Assembly (NCBI GenBank): GCA_965240325.2
Contig: OZ251240.1
Location: 1,571,923-1,635,922 of the forward strand
Length of the DNA stretch: 64,000 nt
Direction of reading: 5' to 3'
Origin: Rebecca billardiae RCC1528
Taxonomy: Eukaryota; Haptophyta
Position numbers and translations under genes: made by a program. Shown in pieces: positions 31,631 to 40,853 of this stretch; position 1 is the first letter of the stretch, and each line of letters starts with the position of its first letter. The notes beneath the pieces are model-generated. The model had not been told where the DNA came from. It saw nothing but the letters and a program-made list of their open reading frames with translations, and ran no database searches.

Positions 31631-33715
31631 ATGCCGACGTCCCGACCGCCCGCGTCGCTCACCGCCTTGGTCCTGGCGCTGCTCGCAGCGTGCCTCGCGG
31701 TCCCGGCCGCCTGCTTCGAGTTCGCCATGGGCGGCTGCGGCGGCCCCGCGTGCGCCATCCTCGGCACGGGCGAGACCAAGTGCTGGGGGACAGGCACGTA
31801 CGGACGGCACGGCCTCGAGGACACCGAGAACCGCGGCGGCCAGCCCGGCGAGATGGGCAACAACCTGACGGCGGTCGACCTGGGCACGGGGCGCACGGTG
31901 AAGCAGCTCTACTCGACGATGGAGGAGAGCGCCTGCGCGCTCCTCGACAACGGCGACTTCAAGTGCTGGGGCAGTGCGAGGAACGGCCGCCTCGGGACCG
32001 GCGACACCGTCGACCGAGGCGACGTCAATGGCACGATGGGCGACAGGCTGCCGGCCATCGAGCTGCCGTCCGGCACGGCCGTCGTGAAGGCGGCCGTCGG
32101 CGAGAAGGCGCGGTGCCTCCTCCTCGACGACACCACCACCCGATGCTTCGGCTATGCGAAGTGGCTCGGCCTCGGCCTGGCCTCCGCAACCACGCAGAGC
32201 GTCGGCGACGACCCGCGCGAGATGGGCAACAACCTGACGGCCATCGACTTTGGGGCGGGGCGATACGCCGTGGACATCTACGCCGGCACGGCTGCGTTCT
32301 GCGCCATCCTCGACGACCGGTCCCTCAAGTGCTGGGGCGACAACCCGAAAGGCAATCTCGGCTACGACGATCGCAACGACCGCGGCGCGGACGTGAGACC
32401 AGGGTGCGCCACCTGCCATCTCATGGGCGACACGCTCCCGGCCGTCAACCTGGGCAGGAACTGGACGGTGAAGAGGATGGAGCTCTCCCAGGTGCACACC
32501 TGCGCGATCCTCGACAACGGCGGTCTCAAGTGCTGGGGGGAGGGCTGCGACGGCGGGCTCGGCTACGAAGACGGCCAAGATCGCGGCGACGGGTGGGACG
32601 GCGACTTCATGGGCGACAGGCTGCCCTTCGTCGACCTGGGCAAGAACAGGACGGCCGTCGCGCTGAGCCTCGCGGCGCCCTCCTGTGGCACGACGTGCGT
32701 GCTGCGCGACGACGGCTCGTACGTGTGCTGGGGCGACAACACGTACGGCATTCTCATGACTGGCGACACCAAGGAACGCGGCGACGAGCCGGGGCACATG
32801 GGCGACGCCCTCCAGCCCATCTACCTGGGCAGGCACCCGTCCGACCCGAGCGGGCGCAACCGGACGGTCTGCAAGTTCGAGATGGGCGAGGAGACCAACT
32901 GCGTGCTCATCGACGACTGCACCTTCGCGTGCGTCGGCGGCTGGGAGCACCTCGCCCAGGGCGACCAGGTGAACCGCGGCGGCGTGCCGGGCGAGCTCGG
33001 CGACGGCCTGCTGCCCATCGACCTGGGCGACGGCGCCCTCAGCAAGTGCCGATCGGGTGAGGATCTGTGCTTCCTGCAGGCGTTCCAGGACTCACCGCCA
33101 CCGTCCCCGCCGAGCCCGCCGCCGGACCCGCCGGGCCCACCGCCCTCGCCGCCGCCGCAGCCGCCGCCGAGCCCGCCGCCGAGCGCGCCGCCGTCGCAGC
33201 CGCCGCCGAGCCCGCCGTGGAGCCCACCGCCGCCCAGCTCGCCGCCGCCCAGCCCGCCGCCCAGCCCGCCGCCCAGCCCGCCGCTGCCGCCGTCGCCGCC
33301 GCCGAGCCCGCCGCCGCCACTGGAGCCACTGCCGCCGCCGTCCCCGCCGCCGCTGCCGCCGCCCACGCCGCCGCCGAGCCCGCCGCCGCCGCCGCCGCCG
33401 AGCCCGCCGCCCGCGCCGCCGCCGAGCCCGCCGCCAGCGCCGCCGCCGCTGCCGCCGCCGCCGCCGCCACCGTCGCCGCCGCCGCCATTCGCATGCGGGT
33501 CGATGTGCTTCTTCACGGTGCGCGCCACCGCCGCGCGCCACCGCGCGCCCTCGTGCCCGCCGCCTGCTCTGCGCAGTCCGCCGCTATGCTCTGCTGCACT
33601 GCGCGCAACTCTGCGCGAGCTGCGCGCGAGGTGCGCCTACATCACCTCCCGCGCGGCGTGTGTGTGCGCCCGCAGGTGCTCGCCTCCCTGTACAGGGTGG
33701 GGTGCGGCATCCTAG
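31631..33715 (+). CDS. Secreted RCC1-like repeat protein with extensin-like Pro-rich tail
   Basis: Start 31631 gives a strong signal peptide ('PASLTALVLALLAACLAVPA', cleaved after AACF or near). About seven repeats of ~60 aa follow, each with 'CAIL-D-G--KCWG' and an 'R-G-D-MGD-LP-VDLG' segment. This is the disulfide-rich extracellular form of RCC1 repeats; several N-x-T sites support secretion. A ~135-aa SPPPPSP tract (33091-33486) is typical of hydroxyproline-rich algal wall proteins. It reads 694 aa to the stop at 33715. Alternatively a GTGCGC...GCGCAG intron (33518-33576) moves the end to 33726 and gives a Cys-containing tail ending 'YRVGCGILGLC'. Likely a cell-surface or matrix protein. 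Confidence 0.82.
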   Translation: MPTSRPPASLTALVLALLAACLAVPAACFEFAMGGCGGPACAILGTGETKCWGTGTYGRHGLEDTENRGGQPGEMGNNLTAVDLGTGRTVKQLYSTMEESACALLDNGDFKCWGSARNGRLGTGDTVDRGDVNGTMGDRLPAIELPSGTAVVKAAVGEKARCLLLDDTTTRCFGYAKWLGLGLASATTQSVGDDPREMGNNLTAIDFGAGRYAVDIYAGTAAFCAILDDRSLKCWGDNPKGNLGYDDRNDRGADVRPGCATCHLMGDTLPAVNLGRNWTVKRMELSQVHTCAILDNGGLKCWGEGCDGGLGYEDGQDRGDGWDGDFMGDRLPFVDLGKNRTAVALSLAAPSCGTTCVLRDDGSYVCWGDNTYGILMTGDTKERGDEPGHMGDALQPIYLGRHPSDPSGRNRTVCKFEMGEETNCVLIDDCTFACVGGWEHLAQGDQVNRGGVPGELGDGLLPIDLGDGALSKCRSGEDLCFLQAFQDSPPPSPPSPPPDPPGPPPSPPPQPPPSPPPSAPPSQPPPSPPWSPPPPSSPPPSPPPSPPPSPPLPPSPPPSPPPPLEPLPPPSPPPLPPPTPPPSPPPPPPPSPPPAPPPSPPPAPPPLPPPPPPPSPPPPFACGSMCFFTVRATAARHRAPSCPPPALRSPPLCSAALRATLRELRARCAYITSRAACVCARRCSPPCTGWGAAS

Positions 33716-33726
33716 GCCTGTGCTGA

Positions 33727-33841
33727 CGGTATGTCTGATGCGCGGGTACCGCGCCGCGGAATCGTCGATCATCAGAACTATAGTTAGCGCACGCGCGCGG
33801 GTTCCTGTCGACACAGGTCAATATGACGACGGTCCGCCCGC

Positions 33842-33907
<66 letters not shown>

Positions 33908-34170
33908 CATATACATATATTATTACCTGACGAGCAGAGCAGAATGGGGGGTCGGCACCTGGTCGTCGCCGCGTCGATCATCTGATGACTGGCCGACTTA
34001 GTACGTATGTCTGCTGATGACGATAGACCTAGCTAGCGGCGCCCGGCGAGGGCGCCGGCCAGAGCCTTGAGCCGCGCAGTGCCACTGCGACTGACTCTCC
34101 CGTCTCCTGCCCGGCCGGGACTCAGGCCGGGCGCCCGGCCGTGCGCACCGCGGTCGACCCGGACTGCTTT
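33727..34170. other. Intergenic with long (TA)n array
   Basis: No gene. The array at 33847-33920 is followed by GC-rich spacer with an inverted GGCCGGGC motif near 34110-34140. Confidence 0.5.
33847..33920. repeat. (TA)n microsatellite with TACA interruptions
   Basis: About 74 bp of TA dinucleotides interrupted by single C substitutions near 33892, 33908 and 33914. Confidence 0.95.
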
Positions 34171-34696
34171 ACAGGCAATCGCGGGCAATAAGGAGCTGTC
34201 ACGTTAAGAAACTGGGGCTTGCTATCTGCGGATCTGGCCTAGAAACTGAGACTAGCGATTGGCTGGTTCGCTATACGCATAGTCACACTAAGAACCCGGG
34301 ACTACGTCGTCCAGGCTGACGAGTGGTCCGCCGAGGGCGAGGCGCAGTCGGCCCGTCGGGGACGCGGCGCGCGGCCCGACTACGAGTACAGGCCAAGTAG
34401 TCCCGACTTCTCCTGATGACTGACTCCTGGCGGCCAGTGCACCGCAGCATCATCCAGCATGCAACATCATGCCAGATTTGCTCCAAAAAGGCCCAAAACT
34501 TTCTTCGGCCTCGCCGGCCGGGCCTAAAGACTCAGCGGGGGGCTCTGCCCCCCTGCGCCCCCCGCGCCTGCGCGACAGGCGTACCTAGCTAAGAAACTGA
34601 GACTCCATAGGCGCTCAGGCTATACCGAACAGCTAAGAAACCGAGGCTAGCCGTGAGTAGATCTCTGCGGACTTCTTATTGCCCGCGATTGCCTGT
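34171..34696. mobile_element. Element D: 526-bp TIR element with internal AAGAAACTGAGACTAG-type subrepeats
   Basis: A 22-bp sequence at 34171-34192 (ACAGGCAATCGCGGGCAATA...) is repeated exactly in inverted orientation at 34675-34696. Between them a degenerate motif of the form [CT]TAAGAAACTGAGACTAG occurs about five times (near 34205, 34240, 34288, 34589, 34633), always in the same orientation. There is also a GGGGGGC...GCCCCCC palindrome near 34537-34556. I found no target-site duplication and no coding capacity. Confidence 0.7.
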
Positions 34697-34740
34697 CGTA
34701 GTAGCTTGATGATGCCGGACTCGGCGCTGCTGACGATATA

Positions 34741-35497
34741 CAATCCCCTCAACAATTGCTTACCCTTGTGTTTGGCTGTCTACTATACCAGCTCAGTCAC
34801 TGTTTGAGGCCCACTGCTGCATGCTATCTGTTACTGCACCTATAGCCCTCACAGACCAGGTGGGTATGAGCTGGGCGGGTGTGTGGGCTGAGTCAGTCAG
34901 ATAAATTGAATGCAGGTGCACAACCGGCTGACGGGTGCTGCGCGGGGGTGCTGGACCACCACGAGGGCAGGCAGGGATGGAAATTCACCCCCTGAGCAGG
35001 CTGTGGGCTGGCTGGCTGGGAGTGTAGCAGCTGTATAGTGGGCCCTGGCGCTGCAGCTGGATGGCCTTTGATACTGCCTAGCAGCCAGCCTAGCAGCACA
35101 GCCTGGCGTGAGCAGTGCTGTTTCAGTGCGCAGGCCACGTCTCTGCGGGTGGTGGTCGGGGAATGGCCACCACAGTGCACCAGATGCACCTAGCCTGCCA
35201 GCGGCCCACCTGCTGATTGGGTATGCCCTGTAGCACAGCACACGAGGCTCCGCCGAAAATCAGCGGCGCGCTGTGCTACAAGCTGGGCTGAAAGGGGTGT
35301 GGGAGCCAGTCGAGAGCCTGTCGGCCACTGTCACGTCCGAGCTGGCCGGCTTCACGTGCTGCCCAGAGGAGTCCTCCAATTGTCACTCACCCGGCTGAAG
35401 TCATGATGGGTGGGTGCAGCTCGACCGAATGGAGAGTGCTGGGGCCGCAGGTGCCCGTCATGCAAGCCTATAGGGTAATTTATTGTTGAGAGGACTG
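34741..35497 (-). mobile_element. Element M2, copy A (inverted relative to copy B)
   Basis: 757 bp, nearly identical to the reverse complement of 37658-38463. Ends are CA(A/G)TCCCCTCAACAAT on one side and the reverse complement of CAGTCCTCTCAACAAT on the other, so terminal inverted repeats are present. It is preceded by TA (34739-34740). An internal hairpin has arms TGTAGCACAGC (35229-35239) and GCTGTGCTACA (35270-35280). A 114-residue open frame is identical in both copies only because the DNA is identical; it has no recognisable domain. Confidence 0.85.
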
Positions 35498-36755
35498 TTC
35501 TGGTGAACACAGCTTTAAACAATTTTAATTCGTGAGAAAGCCCTGGGAGACCCAGCTCCGACCCCCTTTAATTGTGTGTGACGTACTGCTGTCCCAAGTA
35601 ATACCGGAGTAGGAATACGAAGAATGGGGCCTCAAACGTTTTTTGATTAGGCACGCCTCGGGAATCGAGAACGCATGTCGTTACCTTTTTGAGCGCGCCT
35701 CATAGGGACGTCGTTGCGATTCCCACCTATTTGTTGACGCTTTTCTACTGTACGACCATCCGCTCCCCAAGTCCGGAGGAACCGCGACGCACGAGTGCTT
35801 TCGCCGCCGCGCCGCGTGCGCTCGGCACACACGATTGAGTATGACGGACGAGCGCGCGCTGCTGCAGGAGGCGAATAAGGCCGCGCGCGACACGCAGATA
35901 GCGCTCAGCCGGCGTGGCTCGACGACGCTGCCGGCACTCGCGCTCGCACACATGCGCGCGACGAGGATCTGAGCTCAGCGGGCCTCCGCCTGTACCCAGC
36001 GCCAGATGCCATCGTCGGCGTCGCGAGGAACTGTTACTGCGCCAATCTGGCGGAGATCCAGCGGCACGTGGCGGCGATCAAGCAGCCGCAACCGCATCAG
36101 ATGACGTGCACGAACGGGCTCATGGAGAAGCTCGTACCACAAGCCTACCATACTAGCCACCCGCTCGCCGACTTGCCCGACCGTACTACTCGCCCTGGCT
36201 CGTCCGTCACCCGCGCCGCCCGCGGCTCGCGGCGCCATCGCGGAGGTGCGTGCCCGCCGGCGCGAGCTGCACAACACAACATGCACACCGACGCGAGCCG
36301 CTCGTACCACGTCGTGCCCGACGGGCCGTGCTCAGCGACGGCTGCAGGAGTCTACGCCGGCAGTCGGTTGTGGCCCTGCCGGCCTGCGCCGCTCGCCCCG
36401 CGCCTGCAGTCGCCCCGCGCCTGCAGACCGGTGGGCCATCTGCGGTGCGTGCCGTTGCCGTGCCGTCGTGCCCGAGCGGCCGTGCGCAGCGACGACTGCA
36501 TCGACGCGCGCCTCGCCGTGCGCCTCACGGTGGGCCTTGCAGAACTGCAGAAGTGCCGGCGCTGCCGCGCCTGGCTTAATCGCACGCGCGACGGTGGCGC
36601 GCCACCGGATGATACCGTTCTACAGCGCTGAACTACTGCCAACTCGTCCCATCGTCGTCGGGTCTGCCGGCCCTGGCAAGCTTCTCCGTCGCGTCCTAGA
36701 CGCGCTGTGTTCGACCAGCCCCACCGGGACAAGGCCGCCAGGCCCCCGCAGTTTA
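35498..36755 (+). repeat. Dispersed repeat C, copy 2
   Basis: Directly repeated relative to 30240-31258, with the same first ~240 bp and last ~320 bp. The middle (35736-36430) is different and contains coding-like fragments: 'MTDERALLQEANKAARDTQI' at 35839, ended by a stop near 35970, then in another frame 'VGVARNCYCANLAEIQRHVA'. The 3' part again holds an intron-like GTGCGTGCCG...CTTGCAG block and the Walker-A-like 'VVGSAGPGKLLRRVLDAL'. It lies exactly between element M2 copy A and element M1 copy 2. Confidence 0.7.
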
Positions 36756-37652
36756 TTTCTACCAGATTCCATTTCCTATGTCACGGCGACAAACCCCTGC
36801 CCGCCAGTGGGAATCGGTGTCACGCCCCGTTGGGTGTACCTCTCACGGCCGATGGCGGCCCCCACGTGCGCAAGGAACGCGATTCCTGCACTCCTCGGTG
36901 ACCGGTGAGTGCAGGAATCCAGTTGCGGCGCTCGTCCGCCTCGTCGTCGTCGCACACGAGGTACACCCAACACCATGGGTCGGATCCTAGAACTCTCCGC
37001 GCGCTCGCGCCCGCGCGGCGAGCGCTTGCAGGCTTGTTCTCATCATCTTGGCCAAGACTGCAGCCTGCCAGATGCGCCAGGAGACGTGTGCACGCCTTTC
37101 CGCGCGTCATGGGTGCGCGTGGCACGCACCTTGTCATAATATACGCCGAGGAGGCCTGAGCATCCGGCCTACCAACCTTCCGCGCTCACGTTCAAATGCA
37201 GGCGGCAAGCTGCATGCAAGCGCACGCCGAACGGAAGCATCTCAAGCTCGACAAGGTAGAGGCGGCGGAGCGTTTAGAGCTAGTGGCGATGGCAGTCCAT
37301 CTGGCTGTGAACTGGTCGCTAACTGACGCGGGTGCGATGCAGCCAAGGCAGAGTGCTTGCAGCTTGCAGAGGGCCTGCAGCTGCGGCGGTTTGCCGCCGC
37401 TCGCCGGCTGCATCGTACACACTGCCGTGCACCGCAAGTGACCGCTGTGTCAAGGCGAAGCACCACGGCAAGGCGAAGCAGCATGTCTGACAACATCCTT
37501 CGCCACAGCGCAGCGCCTCAACACGAGAATGCGCGAACGACGTGCCATCACTACTCCGGACTAGCTCCGGCGCCCGCACCAGCGGGCAAGCCGCCATTGT
37601 ACCGCGTTTTGGCGAATGTCGCCTTTGGGCTCTCGTAGAAATAAAACAGGCC
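36752..37652 (-). mobile_element. Element M1, copy 2 (inverted relative to copy 1; one end altered)
   Basis: Homologous to the reverse complement of 16958-17856 but clearly diverged, with internal indels. The right end keeps the complete ATAAAACAGGCC terminus. The left end begins inside the TIR (TTTATTTCTACC) directly at the end of repeat C copy 2, so its outermost bases are missing or fused. The hairpin is kept at 36881-36919 with a compensated base pair. Confidence 0.78.
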
Positions 37653-37657
37653 TACTA

Positions 37658-38463
37658 CAGTCCTCTCAACAATAAATTACCCTATGGAGAGCACACCTGC
37701 ACATCACACCTTCTCCTGGCCGCATAGGCTTGCATGACGGGCACCTGCGGCCCCAGCACTCTCCATTCGGTCGAGCTGCACCCACCCATCATGACTTCAG
37801 CCGGGTGAGTGACAATTGGAGGACTCCTCTGGGCAGCACGTGAAGCCGGCCAGCTCGGACGTGACAGTGTCACTGACAGTGGCCGACAGGCTCTCGACTG
37901 GCTCCCACACCCCTTTCAGCCCAGCTTGTAGCACAGCGCGCCGCTGATTTTCGGCGGAGCCTCGTGTGCTGTGCTACAGGGCATACCCAATCAGCAGGTG
38001 GGCCGCTGGCAGGCTAGGTGCATCTGGTGCACTGTGGTGGCCATTCCCCGACCACCACCCGCAGAGACGTGGCCTGCGCACTGAAACAGCACTGCTCACG
38101 CCAGGCTGTGCTGCTAGGCTGGCTGCTAGGCAGTATCAAAGGCCATCCAGCTGCAGCGCCAGGGCCCACTATACAGCTGCTACACTCCCAGCCAGCCAGC
38201 CCACAGCCTGCTCAGGGGGTGAATTTCCATCCCTGCCTGCCCTTGTGGTGGTCCAGCACCCCCGCGCAGCACCCGTCAGCCGGTTGTGCACCTGCATTCA
38301 ATTTATCTGACTGACTCAGCCCACACACCCGCCCAGCTCATACCCACCTGGTCTGTGAGGGCTATAGGTGCAGTAACAGATAGCATGCAGCAGTGGGCCT
38401 CAAACAGTGACTGAGCTGGTATAGACAGCCAAACACAAGGGTAACCAATTGTTGAGGGGACTG
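37658..38463 (+). mobile_element. Element M2, copy B, flanked by TA dinucleotides
   Basis: 806 bp from CAGTCCTCTCAACAAT to the reverse complement of CAGTCCCCTCAACAAT. The same dinucleotide TA lies on both sides (37656-37657 and 38464-38465), matching the TA target choice of the Tc1/mariner superfamily. No transposase is encoded, so it is MITE-like. The hairpin is at 37927-37978. Together with copy A it forms large inverted repeats around 35498-37657. Confidence 0.83.
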
Positions 38464-38484
38464 TAAAACAGGCCAGTATCCGTG

Positions 38485-40285
38485 TAGGGGGTCCAAGCCG
38501 CGGAATTTAAAATCGAAAATCGACTGACCGATTTCGCGCTGAGCATTTCCGAACATTTTGGCCTCGAATTGCGGCAAGCACGGCCGCGGCCGTTCAGAGC
38601 ACGGTCGAGCCCGAGATCGGGCGAGCAGCACGCCTGGGCGGTGGACTTCATCGTCGCGTCGGCGCGGCGGAGCGCGCTCTGGCGTCAGAGGCGCGCGGGC
38701 GGGCGAGTCAGGGTGGCCACCATGGCAGCGTTCGGCCAAATGATCGCTGGCAGCTCGCTCTCACCGGACATCTTGAACCTCACAGCCCCGCTCTGCGCGC
38801 CGTTCGAACTCTCATCCGGATGAGCGCGGACAACGCAGCCCCGGTTCCAGGTGAACCGTGCACGCTGCGCCCTGGTTCCCTACTGGTTCCATCAGTTCAT
38901 GAGGAGAACGAGTCAGCCCCCGACGCTTGGCCCGGTGCGTGCAGTGCTCACCTCCCCACGCGCTGCGCATGCACTCGCGTGATCGCTGGCTGCTCGTGCG
39001 CAAACGGGAGCGCGCGGCAGTCGTGGGTGGTAAGCAAGCTCGGCGACCCTGTGTACGTGCGGGGCCTGTCTTCCAGCCCACAGTAGTACCGCCAGAAGCT
39101 CCAGCTGGCACGCGTCGGCTTGTTTGTTGTGCCACTTGGCGTGCCGCTTGGCTGCATGCAGCAGCCGAGCTGCCCTGAGGCGAAGAGCGTGCACCTTGTC
39201 ACGAACGTCAAGCTTGCTGCGGAGCAGACGCGCGCCGCAAAGCTCCGCTATGGCCGCTGCCACATCTGTACACCGTGTCTTCGTCTCGGGAGTGCCGGCG
39301 CCACTGTTGGCGGCCGTCTTGGAGCAGCGCGCGGACTGCATGGTGCTCGGGGCAGGCGTGCGCGCTGACCGCGGCAGCTGAGGCAGAGAGCTCAACGCTC
39401 GCCACCGAGCAGCTCGCCGAGTCAGGGGTAACCTGGAGCAGCCTCGACTGCAAGCGCTGTAGCCGCAGCAGAGGTGGACCGGTGGCGGCCTCGCGTGGGC
39501 TGGTGTACGACGAACGGCGACGGTGCCGGTGACACCTGAGACCGGGCAAGGAAGCCGCCACACATGGCGAGCTATCTGCGCACGCCAGCCTCGACGGCGG
39601 AGAGGCCTCTCATACGGGGATGGTGGCATGTTCAGTGGCGGAGTTGGCCGTGTGCCGCAGCACGTGCAGCCCGCCACCGGCATCAGGCCCGCGTTCGCGG
39701 GCCGGCGCTCACTGATGTGAGTCCAGTGGCAGCATGAGCCGTCTCGGCGGCCGCCGTATTCCGTATTCGGATGACCCAGCAAATAGTGAGCAAGGTACCC
39801 ATGTATAGGCCCGCACTTGAATACATATTATAAAAGTAACCACATTGTATATAAAGTGGGTAAACATGCTCTTATATGCGGGTACATTCCTATAATTAAA
39901 TGGGTAATGTACTCGATCTTGGAGTAGTTTTTCACGGACGTCTACGCGCACAGCATAGTGCCCCACTTTTTCGGTATTTTCACCATAAAATCCTTCGGAT
40001 AGGGGGCAGCGCTTGTCAATAAGTAAGTCCGACCGCGTATCGTCATCTAGCTGCAATGACAAGTAGGTAACATTCGGCTGAATCTCTATGTGACACAGCG
40101 GGCGCCGCTGCGCGCGCGCACGACCGCCCGACGACACGCGGAGTCGGTTTTTAGTGCTTCTGACGGCTGGGCTGGGCCGTGGGACATATTTGAGGGGGAC
40201 TCCGCAAGCGCCACGCTCAGCAGACGCCTACATGGCATGGTTGTCAAATATCACAAATCAGTGGGCTGCTGGCTTGGACCCCCTA
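38485..40285. mobile_element. Element H: 1,801-bp DNA transposon, 15-bp perfect TIRs, 7-bp target duplication
   Basis: The left terminus is TAGGGGGTCCAAGCC and the right terminus is its exact reverse complement. The element is flanked by ATCCGTG on both sides (38478-38484 and 40286-40292). TIR sequence and duplication length are closest to hAT-type elements (usually 8 bp); the class is an inference. The interior is compositionally mixed: GC-rich 38560-39720 and AT-rich 39730-40100. A minus-strand frame of 142 residues (39709-40137) covers the AT-rich part and has protein-like composition ('YLSLQLDDDTRSDLLIDKRC'), but no family is recognisable. No intact transposase is seen. Confidence 0.85.
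39709..40137 (-). CDS. Unrecognised 142-aa open frame inside element H
   Basis: The composition is balanced (Asp, Tyr, Val, Phe, Asn), in contrast to the Ala/Arg shadows elsewhere, and coincides with the AT-rich island of the element. No motif identified. It may be a fragment of cargo or of a former transposon protein. The start is uncertain and the first ~10 residues are GC-rich. Confidence 0.3.
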   Translation of the reverse strand: MSSGGRARAQRRPLCHIEIQPNVTYLSLQLDDDTRSDLLIDKRCPLSEGFYGENTEKVGHYAVRVDVREKLLQDRVHYPFNYRNVPAYKSMFTHFIYNVVTFIICIQVRAYTWVPCSLFAGSSEYGIRRPPRRLMLPLDSHQ

Positions 40286-40291
40286 ATCCGT

Positions 40292-40794
40292 GAATAATAA
40301 CCGAGCCGCCCGGGCCGAACGGGCAACGGCGTTCGGCCAAGGGCGACTGAGTTGTCGCGGCCCGCCTGCTTTACGACTGCGTTCCACTAGTTACTCGCTG
40401 CCAAGTCCCACACACAGGCTACGCGGCGGCCCGCGTGCGGCGAGCGGAGCTGCGGAGCGGCCTGCTGCTGCGCGCGGCCGCCGCCCACTAGTCGGAGCCC
40501 CCCTGCGCCACCCGCCCGTCGCCGCCGAGCCCTGGCCAGTATCCGTGAACGAATAATAACCGAGCCGCCCGGGCCGAACGGGCAACGGCGTTCGGCCAAG
40601 GGCGACTGAGTTGTCGCGGCCCGCCTGCTTTACGACTGCGTTCCACTAGTTACTCGCTGCCAAGTCCCACACACAGGCTACGCGGCGGCCCGCGTGCGGC
40701 GAGCGGAGCTGCGGAGCGGCCTGCTGCTGCGCGCGGCCGCCGCCCACTAGTCGGAGCCGCCCTGCGCCACCCGCCCGTCGCCGCCGAGCCCTGG
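40292..40794. repeat. Tandem duplication, 244-bp unit at 259-bp spacing
   Basis: 40292-40535 and 40551-40794 are almost identical, both starting GAATAATAACCGAGCCGCC and ending CGCCGAGCCCTGG. They are separated by CCAGTATCCGTGAAC. The same CCAGTATCCGTG word lies just left of element H (38474-38484), so element H inserted at a third junction of this array. Confidence 0.93.
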
Positions 40795-40853
40795 CACACA
40801 CCCCCAGCCGCGCGTTCGCGGCGGGCGCGTACGCGCCCCCCCCGCCCGCCCGC

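Noticed and set aside
34897-35241. Identical 114-residue proteins in two places (also 37966-38310)
   Set aside because: They are the same DNA in inverted orientation (element M2). The peptide has no domain, and a second overlapping frame is equally conserved.
38913-39782. 289-residue minus-strand frame in element H as a transposase
   Set aside because: No catalytic motif or zinc finger typical of hAT transposases, and the composition is shadow-like over most of its length.
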